A stretch of 64,000 nucleotides of DNA from Bacteroidales bacterium UBA1189 (GTDB taxonomy: Bacteria > Bacteroidota > Bacteroidia > Bacteroidales > Bacteroidaceae). Position 1 is the first letter of the stretch. Each line of letters begins with the position of its first letter. Shown here piece after piece: positions 1 through 9,853 of the stretch. The position numbers and the translations under genes were made by a program. The stretch is from assembly GCA_002309805.1 (NCBI GenBank), contig DBYJ01000010.1, forward strand, positions 94,015-158,014, given 5' to 3'. Under the pieces are notes generated by a model that was given only the letters and a program-made list of their open reading frames with translations, was not told the DNA's origin and searched no databases.

Positions 1-2096
1 GGCCTGCCGCTGACGACGTAGCGCTCTGCCTTCGTGTAGAGTTCGTTGCCATATAAAGCAAGGTGGAAGCCGTTTGCCGTAGTGTCGCGCAAAGTCTCAT
101 CCAGTTCGTAGCGTGCAATAAGTCCCTGAGTTTCGTCTGTGGCAGCGGTAGTAATCACCTCTGAACAGTCCGAAAGGTTATCGCTTTCATCGATGGCCTT
201 TATCTTATACTTGTAGGTGTGCATAGGACGGACGGTATTGTCGATGAAGAGCGTGTCAGGGACGATACGGGCAATAGTGTTCCACTCGCCATCTGCCACA
301 TCAGCACGCAACACCATGTAGCCGGCCACATCCGTCTCGGCATTGGCATTCCAACGCAGGAGGACGGAGGCTCTTTGTACCTCAGCCGTCAACCCTGTGG
401 GGGCGCCGGGAGGCGTGAGTTTGCAGCGCGAGGTAGTGGGAATAATCTTCCATTGCTGACGAGCATCGCCTATGTAGGTACCCTGCTGGATATTGCCACC
501 GGAGGACGTGCTGCCGCCAGCCACTTCGAGACAGAGGTTGCTATGTCGGCTACGGATGAAATAATAGCCTTCGCCGGCATACTGGAGGTACCATTGCTCA
601 TTGGTACCGAAACTGCCATTATAAAGGCGAACTTCGCCGCCACTTTCGAGAGACCAGTTCCACACATCGATAGGATAGCCGTTCTGCTCCGCACAGATGG
701 TGTAATAACTGAAGTCGCCTCCGATGCGGGCATCCACTGGATGAACTTCCCAATGTTGTGTCCTGCGATTGCTCCACGAGAACTGCACGAGCTTCGTTCC
801 GGAAGACACAGAGTTGTTCTGAAGCGACATTACCATGCGGCTGTTGCGGTTGACAATCATGTAGGTTCCATCGATGGGCGACGGCTGCACGTCCTCGCCC
901 CACGTGATATTGATGACGCGCTCGGCGTTAGTCTGACCCTGCTGGTAGCCCGTGCCGCCAGGCATATCGATGCAGAAATCGTAGGTCGGACCATAGCCAT
1001 CGAAATAGACGGGGCGGTCGGTACAGACAAAGCGCCAGGATGAGTTCTTTGCCTGACGTTCGCTGGTGCCAAGGAAAGCTTCTATGCGGTTGTCGAGCGT
1101 ATTGCGATATACCGATGCCGCCGCCCAGGCACTACGGTTCTCGGCATAGGCGAGACGGTCTCCGAAGGAAGCACGGCAGAACTCTCCACGCGCAAGTCCG
1201 TCGAAGCCCCACCAGATGCCAGCCTGCATGCCGTATTGCACGCCCACCATAGCCTCCATGACGTTGTGGAGCTCATCGGCTGTAGCATATTTACCGTCGG
1301 CACGAACCTCGCTGAAGAAATTGGCATAGGTGTTGAAACCACCCGCCAACTGGTGTGTACAGCCCTCATCGACATAGGGTTTCATATAGTTATACCATTC
1401 CGAAGCCCTGTCGCAGTTGAGGGTATTCCCTGCGGAGATGCGGATGTCGCGGAAACGGTCGGCATAGTCGGTACGGAGCAGCTGGCAGATGGCGCGGAAG
1501 TCGCTCATGCTGCCCTGCCCCCAGCCGTAATCGGGCTCGTTGAAGGGGCTGACGGTAATGACCTTGTAGCCCGCAGCCTGATAGGCTTTTGCAGAGATGT
1601 CGATGAGCTTGGCCCAATGGGAAGCATTGGCCTTGCCATTAGTCGTAAAGTAAGGGTCAACGGCGCCGTCAGCCGGGTCGCTATTAATAATAAGGTAGGG
1701 ACGTGAGAGCAGGCGGGCAACAGCGATGCGCTTGTTCAGGTCCTGCCTCTGCTTGGCCGTCAGCGCCGTGTCGCCGACAAGGGGCTCCGTAGGCTGGAAA
1801 CTGACGCGGAGGGTTGAGATATTCTCCTTGCCGATGAAGGCGATGCCGCGCCTGACATTATCCTGACTGATCCACGCCGCATCCATACCCCAAACGATAG
1901 GGTACTTCTCGCCCTCTGCTACGGTGCTGAACACTACATTCGTTCCGCCCAACGCCGAGGGACGGATGCCGTCAGAGGCCGTAGGCTGGGCCGCCGATAA
2001 TGAAAAATGAAAAACGAAAAATGAACAAAATACTGCCCTGCCGACGAGGGACATCCTGTGTTTATTCTTTAATGTGCGAAGCAAATTATCCTTCAT
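1..2096 (-). CDS. GH30-family secreted glycosidase with ricin-type lectin and Fn3 modules (3' end beyond window)
   Basis: The frame is open from an ATG at 2096 to the left edge (about 698 codons, no stop), so the C-terminus is missing. Residues 1-31 look like a signal peptide with a Phe-rich core. A GH30-like TIM barrel follows: PFNEPDYGWGQG places the likely acid/base Glu near residue 187, and VMEAM places a plausible nucleophile Glu near 281. Residues about 405-555 show QxW-type ricin/beta-trefoil repeats (QHWEVHP, EQWYLQY, QQWKIIP), then an Fn3-like domain (about 560-655) and the start of a LamG-like stretch. GH30 enzymes cut beta-1,6-glucan, beta-1,6-galactan or xylan; the substrate is not settled. 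It starts 18 bases after the GH125 stop, so the two are probably one operon. The barrel assignment is firm and the specificity is inference. Confidence 0.85.
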   Translation of the reverse strand, partial: MKDNLLRTLKNKHRMSLVGRAVFCSFFVFHFSLSAAQPTASDGIRPSALGGTNVVFSTVAEGEKYPIVWGMDAAWISQDNVRRGIAFIGKENISTLRVSFQPTEPLVGDTALTAKQRQDLNKRIAVARLLSRPYLIINSDPADGAVDPYFTTNGKANASHWAKLIDISAKAYQAAGYKVITVSPFNEPDYGWGQGSMSDFRAICQLLRTDYADRFRDIRISAGNTLNCDRASEWYNYMKPYVDEGCTHQLAGGFNTYANFFSEVRADGKYATADELHNVMEAMVGVQYGMQAGIWWGFDGLARGEFCRASFGDRLAYAENRSAWAAASVYRNTLDNRIEAFLGTSERQAKNSSWRFVCTDRPVYFDGYGPTYDFCIDMPGGTGYQQGQTNAERVINITWGEDVQPSPIDGTYMIVNRNSRMVMSLQNNSVSSGTKLVQFSWSNRRTQHWEVHPVDARIGGDFSYYTICAEQNGYPIDVWNWSLESGGEVRLYNGSFGTNEQWYLQYAGEGYYFIRSRHSNLCLEVAGGSTSSGGNIQQGTYIGDARQQWKIIPTTSRCKLTPPGAPTGLTAEVQRASVLLRWNANAETDVAGYMVLRADVADGEWNTIARIVPDTLFIDNTVRPMHTYKYKIKAIDESDNLSDCSEVITTAATDETQGLIARYELDETLRDTTANGFHLALYGNELYTKAERYVVSGR

Positions 2097-2114
2097 TTTT
2101 CATTCCTCATCTTA

Positions 2115-3611
2115 TTACAAATTATTCAGCAAGTCGGCTTTACCCTCGTCAACCAGTTTGATGATGAGTTCGCCGAAGAGGGTGTTGGCCCAGGCAAACC
2201 ACGAACGGGTGAAGTGGCGAGGATTGTTGACGTCGAAGGTCTCGTGCATGAAGCCCGTGCCGGCATCGGTAGCAATAAGCGTGCGGATGCACCACGCCAC
2301 CTCGGCATCGCCCTCCGCATCGTTGGAGGCGGTAAAGGCACGCATGATGATGCTCATCGGCCAAGCCATATCGTAGCCCACGTGGGGGCCGCCGATACCC
2401 TCGGCCACCTTGCCGCGGAAGAAGTAGGGATTATCCTCACTCCACACGAAACGGCGCGTGTTCATATAGACGGGATCGTTGGCATTCACCACGCCCAGGT
2501 ATGACATTGCGAGCAGGCTGGGGACATTGGCATCGTCCATCAGCAGGGCGTTGCCGAAGCCGTCGACCTCAAAGGCATAGATGGGGCCGTACTTCGGGTG
2601 GTTATAGACGGCATACTCCTTCAGCGCATTAGCCACCTCGTTAGCCAGAGCCTTACAGTCAGCAGCCAGTTCACGGGTGCCCTCGAGCCTGACGGATTCC
2701 AGAATCTCGGCAGCATTACGCAGTTCCTTCACGGCAAAGAAATTTGACGGCACGAGGAAGGAGAATGTCGTAGCATCGTCAGAGGGACGGAAGGCGCTGG
2801 CGATAAGGCCCACGGGCTTGGCAGGAGCGCCCCAGCCATCGTTGCAACGGGTATCAAGCTGACGCTCGGTACGACGCTGGAAGCGGTACGGGCCCAGACC
2901 GTCCTTGAGTTGCTGCTCACGGAAGGTCTTGAGGATGTTCTCCACAGCCGATTTCCAGTCTTCCGTACGGAAGATGCTGTCGTCGCCCGTCTGTTTCCAG
3001 TAGGCGTAGGCCAGGCGGATGACGTAGCAGGGCGAGTCGATCTCCCACTTGCGCTCGTGGAGCTCTGGCTTCATGGCAGTACGGTCGGTAGCCCATTCGC
3101 TGCCCGTAGGCCCCATGTTAAAGGCATTGGCATAGGGGTCGATATTGATGCATTTCAACTGGCGCATGATGACGCCACGGATGAGGCGGGCCAGTTCCGG
3201 GTCGTCCTTGCAGAGCGCCACGTAGGGGAACACCTGGGCGCCGCTGTCGCGCAGCCACATGGCGTGGATGTCACCTGTGTAGACGAAGGTATCCTCGTTG
3301 CCATCGAAGTGGACGGTCGTGTCGAGCGTGTTTGGCAGGCAGTTCTCAAACATCCATGCCAGACGGCGGTTAGTGAGGATTTTCTTGATGACCTCAATCT
3401 TGGCCTCCACAGCCTTCGAGACGAACAAGCGTTCCTCCACGGGCGGACGGCGGGTGACGTAGCCGCCTTCGGGCTCGGCCTGCTCAGGAAGGGTAAACGA
3501 CGTTTCCACAGGAATGACACCCGTCGCAGCAGGTGCCTTGGGGTCTGACTGGCAGCCGACGAGGCTGCAAACGGTAGCTGCTATAAGCAGCGCTGAAAGT
3601 GTTTTTTTCAT
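2115..3611 (-). CDS. GH125 exo-alpha-1,6-mannosidase lipoprotein
   Basis: 498 residues. A lipoprotein signal ends in LVGC (Cys20), so the enzyme is probably anchored in the outer membrane or periplasm. The (alpha/alpha)6-type family signatures are clear: AMWLRDSGAQVFPYV near residue 117, NMGPTGSEWATDR, and GPHVGYDMAWPMSIIMRAF near the C-terminus. GH125 enzymes are metal-independent exo-alpha-1,6-mannosidases acting on N-glycan or yeast-mannan backbones. The next gene downstream is a GH30, so the pair may attack fungal-wall or glycoprotein glycans (inference). A TATATTTG box lies upstream in the divergent spacer shared with pgk. Length and motifs match the family with no disruption. Confidence 0.93.
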   Translation of the reverse strand: MKKTLSALLIAATVCSLVGCQSDPKAPAATGVIPVETSFTLPEQAEPEGGYVTRRPPVEERLFVSKAVEAKIEVIKKILTNRRLAWMFENCLPNTLDTTVHFDGNEDTFVYTGDIHAMWLRDSGAQVFPYVALCKDDPELARLIRGVIMRQLKCINIDPYANAFNMGPTGSEWATDRTAMKPELHERKWEIDSPCYVIRLAYAYWKQTGDDSIFRTEDWKSAVENILKTFREQQLKDGLGPYRFQRRTERQLDTRCNDGWGAPAKPVGLIASAFRPSDDATTFSFLVPSNFFAVKELRNAAEILESVRLEGTRELAADCKALANEVANALKEYAVYNHPKYGPIYAFEVDGFGNALLMDDANVPSLLAMSYLGVVNANDPVYMNTRRFVWSEDNPYFFRGKVAEGIGGPHVGYDMAWPMSIIMRAFTASNDAEGDAEVAWCIRTLIATDAGTGFMHETFDVNNPRHFTRSWFAWANTLFGELIIKLVDEGKADLLNNL

Positions 3612-3667
3612 TTTCTTATTTAGGTTTCAATGGTCCGATTTCAGCAAGAGAAAATTTTTTTTCGGCA

Positions 3668-3675
3668 CAAATATA
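3668..3675 (-). promoter_or_regulatory. -7 box of the GH125/GH30 operon promoter
   Basis: Read on the minus strand this is TATATTTG, matching the Bacteroidetes -7 consensus TAnnTTTG, 57 bases before the GH125 start. No TTTG lies about 20 bases upstream, so the -33 element is weak or absent. Confidence 0.5.
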
Positions 3676-3696
3676 CACAAATAAGAAGATATTCCG

Positions 3697-3704
3697 TATC
3701 TTTG
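3697..3704 (+). promoter_or_regulatory. -7 box of the pgk promoter
   Basis: TATCTTTG on the plus strand, 52 bases before the pgk ATG and divergent from the GH125 promoter box. The -33 TTTG is not evident. Confidence 0.55.
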
Positions 3705-3756
3705 CCGAGCAAAAAATGAAAAAAAACCAATAAACCCATTAAAAAACCCCTGAAAC

Positions 3757-5010
3757 ATGACACTTGACCAGTTCAACTTTGCCGGAAAGAAGGCATTTGT
3801 GCGTGTAGATTTCAACGTTCCCCTGAACGAGAGTTTCGAGATTACCGATGACACCCGCATCCGCGCGGCGCTCCCCACGCTGAAGAAGATTTTAGCCGAT
3901 GGAGGCCGTCTCATCATCGCTTCCCACATGGGTCGTCCCAAGAAGAACCCCGACCCCAAGTATTCATTGAAGCACATCCTGCCCCACGTCTCCGAGTGCC
4001 TCGGTATTGACGTGAAGTTCGCTGACGACTGCCAGAAGGCTCAGGATGCCGTTGCTGCCCTGAAGGACGGCGAGGCACTGCTGCTGGAGAACCTCCGCTT
4101 CTATGCTGAGGAAGAGGGTAAGCCCCGCGGGCTGGCTGAGGATGCCTCCGATGAGGAGAAGAAAGCCGCCAAGAAGGTCGTCAAGGAGAGCCAGAAGGCC
4201 TTCACGAAGGTGCTGGCCGACTATGCTGACTGCTACGTCAACGACGCCTTCGGTACGGCTCACCGCGCCCACGCCTCTACGGCCCTTATCGCCGATTATT
4301 TCGACACCGACCACAAGATGTTCGGCTACCTGATGGAGAAGGAAGTCCGCGCCGTGGATAAGGTGATGAACGACATTCATCGTCCCTTCGTCGCCATCAT
4401 GGGCGGCTCGAAGGTCTCCACGAAGATTGAGATTATCGAGAACCTGCTCGGCAAGGTGGACACCCTCATCCTGGGCGGCGGCATGACCTACACCTTCATG
4501 AAGGCCATGGGCGGCACGGTGGGTAACTCCATCTGCGAAGAGGACAAACTCGACCTCGCCCTCGACATCATGCGTCAGGCCGAGGAGAAGGGCGTCAAGC
4601 TCGTGCTCCCCATCGACTCGAAGGTTGCTGACGCGTTCGACAACGATGCCAACACCCAGTTCTGCCTCTCGAAGGAGATTCCTGACGGCTGGGAAGGCCT
4701 CGACATCGGCCCCAAGAGTATGGAGGCCTTTGCTGATGCCATCCGCGGCGCCAAGACCATCCTCTGGAATGGTCCTACGGGTGTCTTCGAGATGGAGAAC
4801 TTCATGGCCGGTTCGCGTGCCGTAGCCGATGCCATCGTCGAGGCTACCGCAAAGGGTGCCTTCTCACTCGTAGGCGGCGGCGACAGCGTGGCCTGCATCA
4901 ACAAGTTCGGTCTTGCCGATAAGGTCAGCTACGTCAGCACAGGCGGCGGTGCCCTCCTCGAAGCCATCGAGGGCAAGGTGCTGCCCGGCATCGCAGCCAT
5001 TCAGAAGTAA
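3757..5010 (+). CDS. pgk: phosphoglycerate kinase
   Basis: 417 residues, normal length for Bacteroidetes PGK. It transfers phosphate between 1,3-bisphosphoglycerate and ADP in glycolysis, in the cytoplasm. Visible signatures are RVDFNVPLN (substrate-binding N-domain), [24 protein letters not shown] and the C-domain nucleotide loop GGGDS. The ATG at 3757 follows an A-rich leader and a TATCTTTG box. The TPR gene begins two bases after the stop, so both are likely co-transcribed. Codon use is strongly biased towards GC-ending codons, as expected of a highly expressed gene here. Confidence 0.98.
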   Translation: MTLDQFNFAGKKAFVRVDFNVPLNESFEITDDTRIRAALPTLKKILADGGRLIIASHMGRPKKNPDPKYSLKHILPHVSECLGIDVKFADDCQKAQDAVAALKDGEALLLENLRFYAEEEGKPRGLAEDASDEEKKAAKKVVKESQKAFTKVLADYADCYVNDAFGTAHRAHASTALIADYFDTDHKMFGYLMEKEVRAVDKVMNDIHRPFVAIMGGSKVSTKIEIIENLLGKVDTLILGGGMTYTFMKAMGGTVGNSICEEDKLDLALDIMRQAEEKGVKLVLPIDSKVADAFDNDANTQFCLSKEIPDGWEGLDIGPKSMEAFADAIRGAKTILWNGPTGVFEMENFMAGSRAVADAIVEATAKGAFSLVGGGDSVACINKFGLADKVSYVSTGGGALLEAIEGKVLPGIAAIQK

Positions 5011-5012
5011 AG

Positions 5013-7076
5013 GTGACCATCGAGGACCTTGCCGTCCAAGGGCGGTTGCGCGAGGCGCTGAACGAGCTGGAACCCTCCGTCCGTCAGCCTAACATGTCGT
5101 GGGAACTCCGCAAGGAGTACCACGACATTTCCAGCCTTTACGACATGCTCCTCGACTATTTCCGCCAGGGTGTCGATGACCCCGAGCGGCAGCACGTCTT
5201 CACCCGCCTCATAGGCCGCACGCTCATCCTCAGCGACAAGGTGGAGATGGGGAGTCAACGGGTCAACGAATCAACGAATCAGCAGGTCTTCGGTGCCCCC
5301 GTCTTCTGGGAGAGTGCCGATGTGGACAACGCCATTCAGCAGATCAGGAACGGCGGGCGTGAGACCGATGCCTGCCTGCTCATCAGCCACATCACGCTCA
5401 GCCTGCTGCGCGTCTTCGACCCCCGCAAGGTGGAGGTGCTATGCGAAGCCGTCAGTTCCGAGTGCGACTCCGTTGCCGTGCGTGCCGTCACAGCCATCGC
5501 CATTACCGTGCGCCGCTACGGACGCCGTCTCCCCTTCTACCCCGACGTCGAGGCTCGCCTGCGCCAGCTCGGCGCCGATACCGCCTTCCTCGATATGCTG
5601 GCTGACGTCGAGCTTCAGTTCGTCCGCAGCCGCGACACCGAGGAAATCGAGCGCCGCATGAAGGACGAAATCATCCCCTCCATGCTGCGCAGCCCCAAGG
5701 CCAAGGGCAAGCACATCATCACCCCCGAGGACCTCACCGACGAGAGCAACCCCGAGTGGAGTCAATGGCTCAAGGAGAGCGGGCTGGAGGAGAAGCTGCA
5801 GGAACTCACCGAACTGCAGATGAGCGGCGCCGACGTCTACATGGCTACCTTCGCTCAGCTGAAGAGCTACCCCTTCTTCAGCGAAACGGCAAACTGGTTC
5901 CGTCCTTTCGACCCCACGCATCCTGCCGTCAGCCACCTTTTTTCGAAGTCTGAAGATTCGAAGTCGGAAAATGAAGATGAGCCTGCGGGAAGTTCCCCTT
6001 CGCGTGAAAAGAATTCTCAATCTTCAATCTTCAATCCTCAATCTTCAATCTTCAATCTTCAATCCCTCATCATGCGCTCGGGCATGTTCTGCAACTCCGA
6101 CAAGTACTCGTTCTGCCTCTCGCTGGCTGCCATCCCCAAGGCGCAGCTGGACATGCTGCAGGCGCAGTTTGCCGAGCAGGAAGATGCTCTCCGCGAGGAA
6201 TTCGGGAGCCAGCAAGTCAACCATTCATCGGGTCAGCTGGGCACCCCCTCGCCGCGCACCCTTGTCCGCCAGTACATCCAGGACCTCTATCGCTTCTTCC
6301 ACCTCAGCCCCGCCCGCAGCGCCTACGCCGACCCCTTTGCCGACGGCGGTTCGCAGGCACCCGACGACTCCCTCCACGCCTTCTACACCCTGCCGGAGAC
6401 CTCGCTGCTCGCCCTCTTTGAACTCAATTTCCAGCGGCGCGACTACCCCTCCGCCATCACCTCCTTCGAGGCCCTCGAGAGCCGCGACGCCACGCTCTGG
6501 CAGAAGTACGGTTACTGCCACCAACGCAACGGCACCTATGCCGAAGCCCTCCACGCCTTCCGCATGGCCGACCTGCTGAAGCCCGACCATTTCTGGACGC
6601 TCCACCACATCGCCCAATGCCAGCGCGCCCTGGGACAGACTGCCGAGGCCCTCGAGAGTTATCGCCACCTCGCAGCCATGAAGCCCGATGTACCCCGCTT
6701 CGCCTACCGTCAGGCTGAGTGCCTCATCCAGCTCGCCCGCTACGACGAAGCCCTCCCCCTCCTCTACCATCTCGCCTACGACACCCCCGACGACCTGCGC
6801 ACCCTTCGCGCCCTCGTCCGCAGCCTGCTCATGCAGCGCCAGCCCGACGCCGCGATGAAACAGGCCAACCACATTCTGGGCAATCCCGCGCTGGAACTGA
6901 CGGACGACGACCTGCTCCTCATCGGCAGCGCGCAATGGCTTACAGGCCAGCGCGACGACGCCCTCCGCACCTGGTCCGTCATGGAAGAAACGCCTCCGTC
7001 GGAAACCTTGATCCGTCTGGGCATTCCCGCCGCCGACACTCCCTTCCTCCTCGACCTCTTACGCCCCAAAAACTGA
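5013..7076 (+). CDS. tetratricopeptide-repeat protein with repeat-derived in-frame segments
   Basis: 687 residues starting at GTG two bases after the pgk stop; the next ATG is at 5094. There is no signal peptide. The N-terminal half is helical and unassigned. The C-terminal part (from about residue 455) has TPR-like helix pairs such as LWQKYGYCHQRNGTYAEALHA and AEALESYRHLAAMKPD. TPRs mediate protein contacts; no enzymatic motif was seen. Two segments look inserted: residues about 81-91, encoded by an 8-base GTCAAC repeat, and residues about 310-352, Ser/Asn/Gln-rich and encoded largely by TCTTCAATC repeats that resemble intergenic repeats elsewhere in the window. Neither breaks the frame. The role is unknown; the start is moderately certain. 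Confidence 0.85.
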   Translation: MTIEDLAVQGRLREALNELEPSVRQPNMSWELRKEYHDISSLYDMLLDYFRQGVDDPERQHVFTRLIGRTLILSDKVEMGSQRVNESTNQQVFGAPVFWESADVDNAIQQIRNGGRETDACLLISHITLSLLRVFDPRKVEVLCEAVSSECDSVAVRAVTAIAITVRRYGRRLPFYPDVEARLRQLGADTAFLDMLADVELQFVRSRDTEEIERRMKDEIIPSMLRSPKAKGKHIITPEDLTDESNPEWSQWLKESGLEEKLQELTELQMSGADVYMATFAQLKSYPFFSETANWFRPFDPTHPAVSHLFSKSEDSKSENEDEPAGSSPSREKNSQSSIFNPQSSIFNLQSLIMRSGMFCNSDKYSFCLSLAAIPKAQLDMLQAQFAEQEDALREEFGSQQVNHSSGQLGTPSPRTLVRQYIQDLYRFFHLSPARSAYADPFADGGSQAPDDSLHAFYTLPETSLLALFELNFQRRDYPSAITSFEALESRDATLWQKYGYCHQRNGTYAEALHAFRMADLLKPDHFWTLHHIAQCQRALGQTAEALESYRHLAAMKPDVPRFAYRQAECLIQLARYDEALPLLYHLAYDTPDDLRTLRALVRSLLMQRQPDAAMKQANHILGNPALELTDDDLLLIGSAQWLTGQRDDALRTWSVMEETPPSETLIRLGIPAADTPFLLDLLRPKN
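5254..5285. repeat. 8-base GTCAACGA-type tandem repeat inside the TPR gene
   Basis: Four units of 8 bases (variants of GTCAACGA) read in frame as SQRVNESTNQQ. The same repeat recurs at 21275-21314 and 30338-30369. Confidence 0.8.
5941..6069. repeat. TCTTCAATC tandem repeat block inside the TPR gene
   Basis: A low-complexity block in which 6015-6064 is made of 9-base TCTTCAATC units, coding for repeated QSSIFN. The 9-base period keeps the frame. The reverse complement of the same unit lies inside the AGE epimerase gene at 54049-54075. Confidence 0.85.
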
Positions 7077-7094
7077 TATAATACCGAATAGAAC

Positions 7095-7706
7095 ATGCTG
7101 CAGAAGTTGTTTGCCAAAGACAATAACCCTCGGGTGATGGAGCAGATTGCCGAACTGCTCAACGACGGAGGCGTCATCATCTACCCCACGGATACGACGT
7201 ATGCCATCGGCTGCCACGCGCTGAAGGAGCGCGCCATCGAGCGCATCTGTGCCCTCAAGGGGCTCGACCCCCGCAAGCACAGGTTCTCCGTCGTCTTTCC
7301 CGACATGAGCACCATCAGCGAGTATGTGAAGGTCGATAACGCCTCGTTCAAGCTGATGCGCCGCAACCTGCCCGGCCCCTTCACCTTCATCCTGCCCGCG
7401 GGAAGCCGCCTGCCGAAAATCTTCCGCAACCGCAAGGAGGTGGGCATCCGCATCCCCGACAACCCCATCGCCACCACCATCTGCAACCAGATTGAGGCGC
7501 CCCTGCTCTCCACCACCCTGCCCTACGACGAGGACGACGACATCGGCTACCTCACCGAGCCGGAACTCATCGACGAGCTCTTCGGCGACAAGGTCGATAT
7601 GGTCATCGACGGCGGCACGGGCGGCACAGAGCCCTCTACGATAGTCGATTGCACCACAGGCGAGGCCGAAATCATCCGACAAGGCTTGGGCGAACTGATT
7701 GAGTGA
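7095..7706 (+). CDS. YciO/Sua5-family L-threonylcarbamoyladenylate synthase-like protein
   Basis: 203 residues covering one YrdC domain. Signatures are GGVIIYPTDTTYAIGC, the K-x-R triad region LDPRKHRFSVVF, PGPFTFILPA, VGIRIPDNP and a C-terminal STIVDCT. Family members make threonylcarbamoyl-AMP for t6A tRNA modification; the FSVVFPDMSTISEY and LPGPFTFIL stretches fit the YciO branch, whose exact role is less certain. It begins 18 bases after the TPR stop, so it belongs to the pgk transcription unit. The ATG at 7095 gives the expected N-terminus. Confidence 0.9.
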   Translation: MLQKLFAKDNNPRVMEQIAELLNDGGVIIYPTDTTYAIGCHALKERAIERICALKGLDPRKHRFSVVFPDMSTISEYVKVDNASFKLMRRNLPGPFTFILPAGSRLPKIFRNRKEVGIRIPDNPIATTICNQIEAPLLSTTLPYDEDDDIGYLTEPELIDELFGDKVDMVIDGGTGGTEPSTIVDCTTGEAEIIRQGLGELIE

Positions 7707-7759
7707 AGAGTTAAGAACCGACAGAGGTAGAACGAAGTTCAATTAATAGTTAAGAAAAA

Positions 7760-9346
7760 ATGTCCCGCATCCAGCGCCGTTCATTCTTCATTCTTCTTTT
7801 TTCATTTCTCCTCCTTGGCATGCCGGCATGGGGAGGTGAGGACTGGCGCTTCGACGTGGGGACGAACGTGACCGTAGGAGGGGGACAGCATGCCCCCTTC
7901 TGGCTGACGGCAAACCGCCACGGGCTGGCATCGCTGGAGCCCAATAGTGCCTACCTGCGCACCGCGGCTACGCGGGACTATCAGCGCACCCGCGGCCTCG
8001 ACTGGGAGTTCTGTGCCGACGTAGCCGCAGGGACGCTTGACAACACCGCATCAGGTTTCCGGAATGAGGTCTCAGGCATCGGCTACCGCCCCTTCGTCGT
8101 GCAGCAGCTCTACGCCGGCGTGCGCTACGACTGCTGGCAGCTGACGCTGGGCAGCCGCGAGCGCACCTCGCAGGGCAAGAACGCCCTCCTCACCTCGGGC
8201 GGCATGACGTGGAGCGGCAACGCACGCCCCATCCCGCAGGTGCGCTTCGGCATCTCCGACTACACCCCCGTCACCTTCCTCTTCCACGACTGGCTCAGCG
8301 TCAAGGGCTTCGTCAGCTACGGACGGACGACCGACGATGCCTTCCAGCGCCAGCACGTCAGCCCCGCGCGCTACGCCCTCTACACCCAGCGCGCCCTCTT
8401 CCACGAGAAGAGCTTCTTCTTCCGCGTCGGCAAGCACCAGGTCTCGCCCCTTTCGCTGGAGATAGGTCTTGAGATGGACTGCCAGTTCGGCGGCGAACTA
8501 TGGGAGCACGATGTCCGCCTCAGCCCGTCGGACGAGGACAAGCTGCTCTTTGCCAACCCCAGGCGCGCGGCCGACTTCCTGAAAGCCCTGCTGCCGCTGA
8601 GCGGAGGCGACGGCTCCACCCTCTCCGACCAGAACAACGCCGCCGGCAACCACTTCGGCAGCATCCACTTCGCCCTTAATTATAATAATAGGTATGCAGA
8701 CTGGCACGCGCGCGCCTACTACGAGCATTACTTCGACGGACGCACGGGCATGACGCCCTGGAACAAGACCCGCGACATGGCCGGCCAGCCCCACGTCTGG
8801 ATTGCCTATCCTTGGTTCGATGCCCTCTATGGCGTGGAGGTCACCCTGCCCCGCAACCCCTGCGTCAGCACCCTTGTGGTGGAATACAACACCACGCGTG
8901 ACCAATGCGGCCCCATCCACCACAGCTCCTCCTCCACCCTGCCCGCCAGCATCCACGGCTTCGCCTGCTACTACTACAACAGCAGCTACCCCTCCTACCA
9001 GCACCACGGCCTGACGGCAGGCTCTCCCCTGCTCTACAGCCCGCTCTACAACGCCGACCACACCCTCATCAATACCGACACGCGCCTCCGCGCCCTCCAC
9101 ATCGGCATAGCCGGAAGCCCCACGCCCTCGCTGGACTACCGCCTGCTGGGCACCTTCGTCCGCTCGTGGGGCTCCTACATGGACCCGCTGCCCGACCCGC
9201 AGAACACCCTCAGCGCCTTGGCTGAGCTGACCTGTACGCCCCGCACCTTTGCCGGCTGGAGCGCCACCGCAGCCCTCGCCCTCGACCGCAGCCCGCGCCT
9301 CGGCAACAACCTCGGCCTGCAAATCGGCGTGAAAAAGACATTTTAA
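7760..9346 (+). CDS. Wzi-like capsule-assembly outer-membrane barrel
   Basis: 528 residues. A signal peptide (RRSFFILLFSFLLLGMPAWG) precedes the family opening with GGGQHAPFWLTANRHG. Alternating amphipathic strands and a C-terminal aromatic residue (IGVKKTF) indicate an outer-membrane beta-barrel. Wzi-family proteins help attach or assemble surface polysaccharide. The exopolysaccharide locus at 18397-29008 has no Wzi-like gene, so this one may serve it (inference). The hydrophobic core of the signal peptide is encoded by a TTCATTCTTC-type repeat. Codon use is strongly GC-ending. Confidence 0.85.
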   Translation: MSRIQRRSFFILLFSFLLLGMPAWGGEDWRFDVGTNVTVGGGQHAPFWLTANRHGLASLEPNSAYLRTAATRDYQRTRGLDWEFCADVAAGTLDNTASGFRNEVSGIGYRPFVVQQLYAGVRYDCWQLTLGSRERTSQGKNALLTSGGMTWSGNARPIPQVRFGISDYTPVTFLFHDWLSVKGFVSYGRTTDDAFQRQHVSPARYALYTQRALFHEKSFFFRVGKHQVSPLSLEIGLEMDCQFGGELWEHDVRLSPSDEDKLLFANPRRAADFLKALLPLSGGDGSTLSDQNNAAGNHFGSIHFALNYNNRYADWHARAYYEHYFDGRTGMTPWNKTRDMAGQPHVWIAYPWFDALYGVEVTLPRNPCVSTLVVEYNTTRDQCGPIHHSSSSTLPASIHGFACYYYNSSYPSYQHHGLTAGSPLLYSPLYNADHTLINTDTRLRALHIGIAGSPTPSLDYRLLGTFVRSWGSYMDPLPDPQNTLSALAELTCTPRTFAGWSATAALALDRSPRLGNNLGLQIGVKKTF

Positions 9347-9409
9347 TCAAGAATGAAGATGAGAAAGGGACAATATCATAGTGATCAGAGGACAGTGAAC
9401 AATGTTCAC

Positions 9410-9853
9410 ATGCTGAGAGCGTTCGCTATAGTTCTCAGCCTTAGCCTCTTATCTTCTTGCGGGAAGAACATCCGCTACTCCGCCTTCGACGGGTTCTGGC
9501 AGGTCTGCTCCATCGAGGACAAGGCGACGGGGACGATTACCGACCCCGAGGGACGCCTCTACATCAGTTTTGAGTGCGAGCTGGCGAAGCTCTCCTATTT
9601 CACCGAGGACCACAACACCGGCTTCGTCGGCTTCGAGTACATCGGCTCGTACGTCCAGCAGGGCGATTCGCTCCACTTCAGCCCCTTCTACACCTACCAC
9701 TACACCAACCCCGACGAGACCGTCGAGGCGCCTGCCGCCCACCTCTCCGCCTTCGGCATCCACGCCCAGCCCGCCTCATTCGCCCTCCGCATGACCCGCA
9801 GCAACATGACCCTCGACAACGCCGAGACCCGCCTCACGCTACGGAAATACTAA
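9410..9853 (+). CDS. small lipoprotein, lipocalin-like
   Basis: 148 residues from the ATG at 9410. Upstream in-frame starts (from 9353) are less likely because they put a repeat-like GTGATCAG/CAGTGAAC segment before the signal sequence. The signal MLRAFAIVLSLSLLSSC has a lipobox with Cys17. The body has strands with FWQVCSIEDKATG and RLYISFECELAKLSYF, resembling the lipocalin-like lipoproteins common in Bacteroidales. Function is unknown. Its last codons are duplicated downstream as a 26-base tandem repeat. Confidence 0.8.
   Translation: MLRAFAIVLSLSLLSSCGKNIRYSAFDGFWQVCSIEDKATGTITDPEGRLYISFECELAKLSYFTEDHNTGFVGFEYIGSYVQQGDSLHFSPFYTYHYTNPDETVEAPAAHLSAFGIHAQPASFALRMTRSNMTLDNAETRLTLRKY

Noticed and set aside
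219..1043. Plus-strand open frame of 274 codons at the left end
   Set aside because: It is antisense to the GH30 gene, whose frame shows continuous lectin and glycosidase motifs.
8498..9322. Long opposite-strand open frames inside wzi, pgk, the DUF3987 gene and others
   Set aside because: They are shadows produced by GC-ending codon bias; their translations are low-complexity Val/Gly/Ala/Arg-rich sequences without domains.
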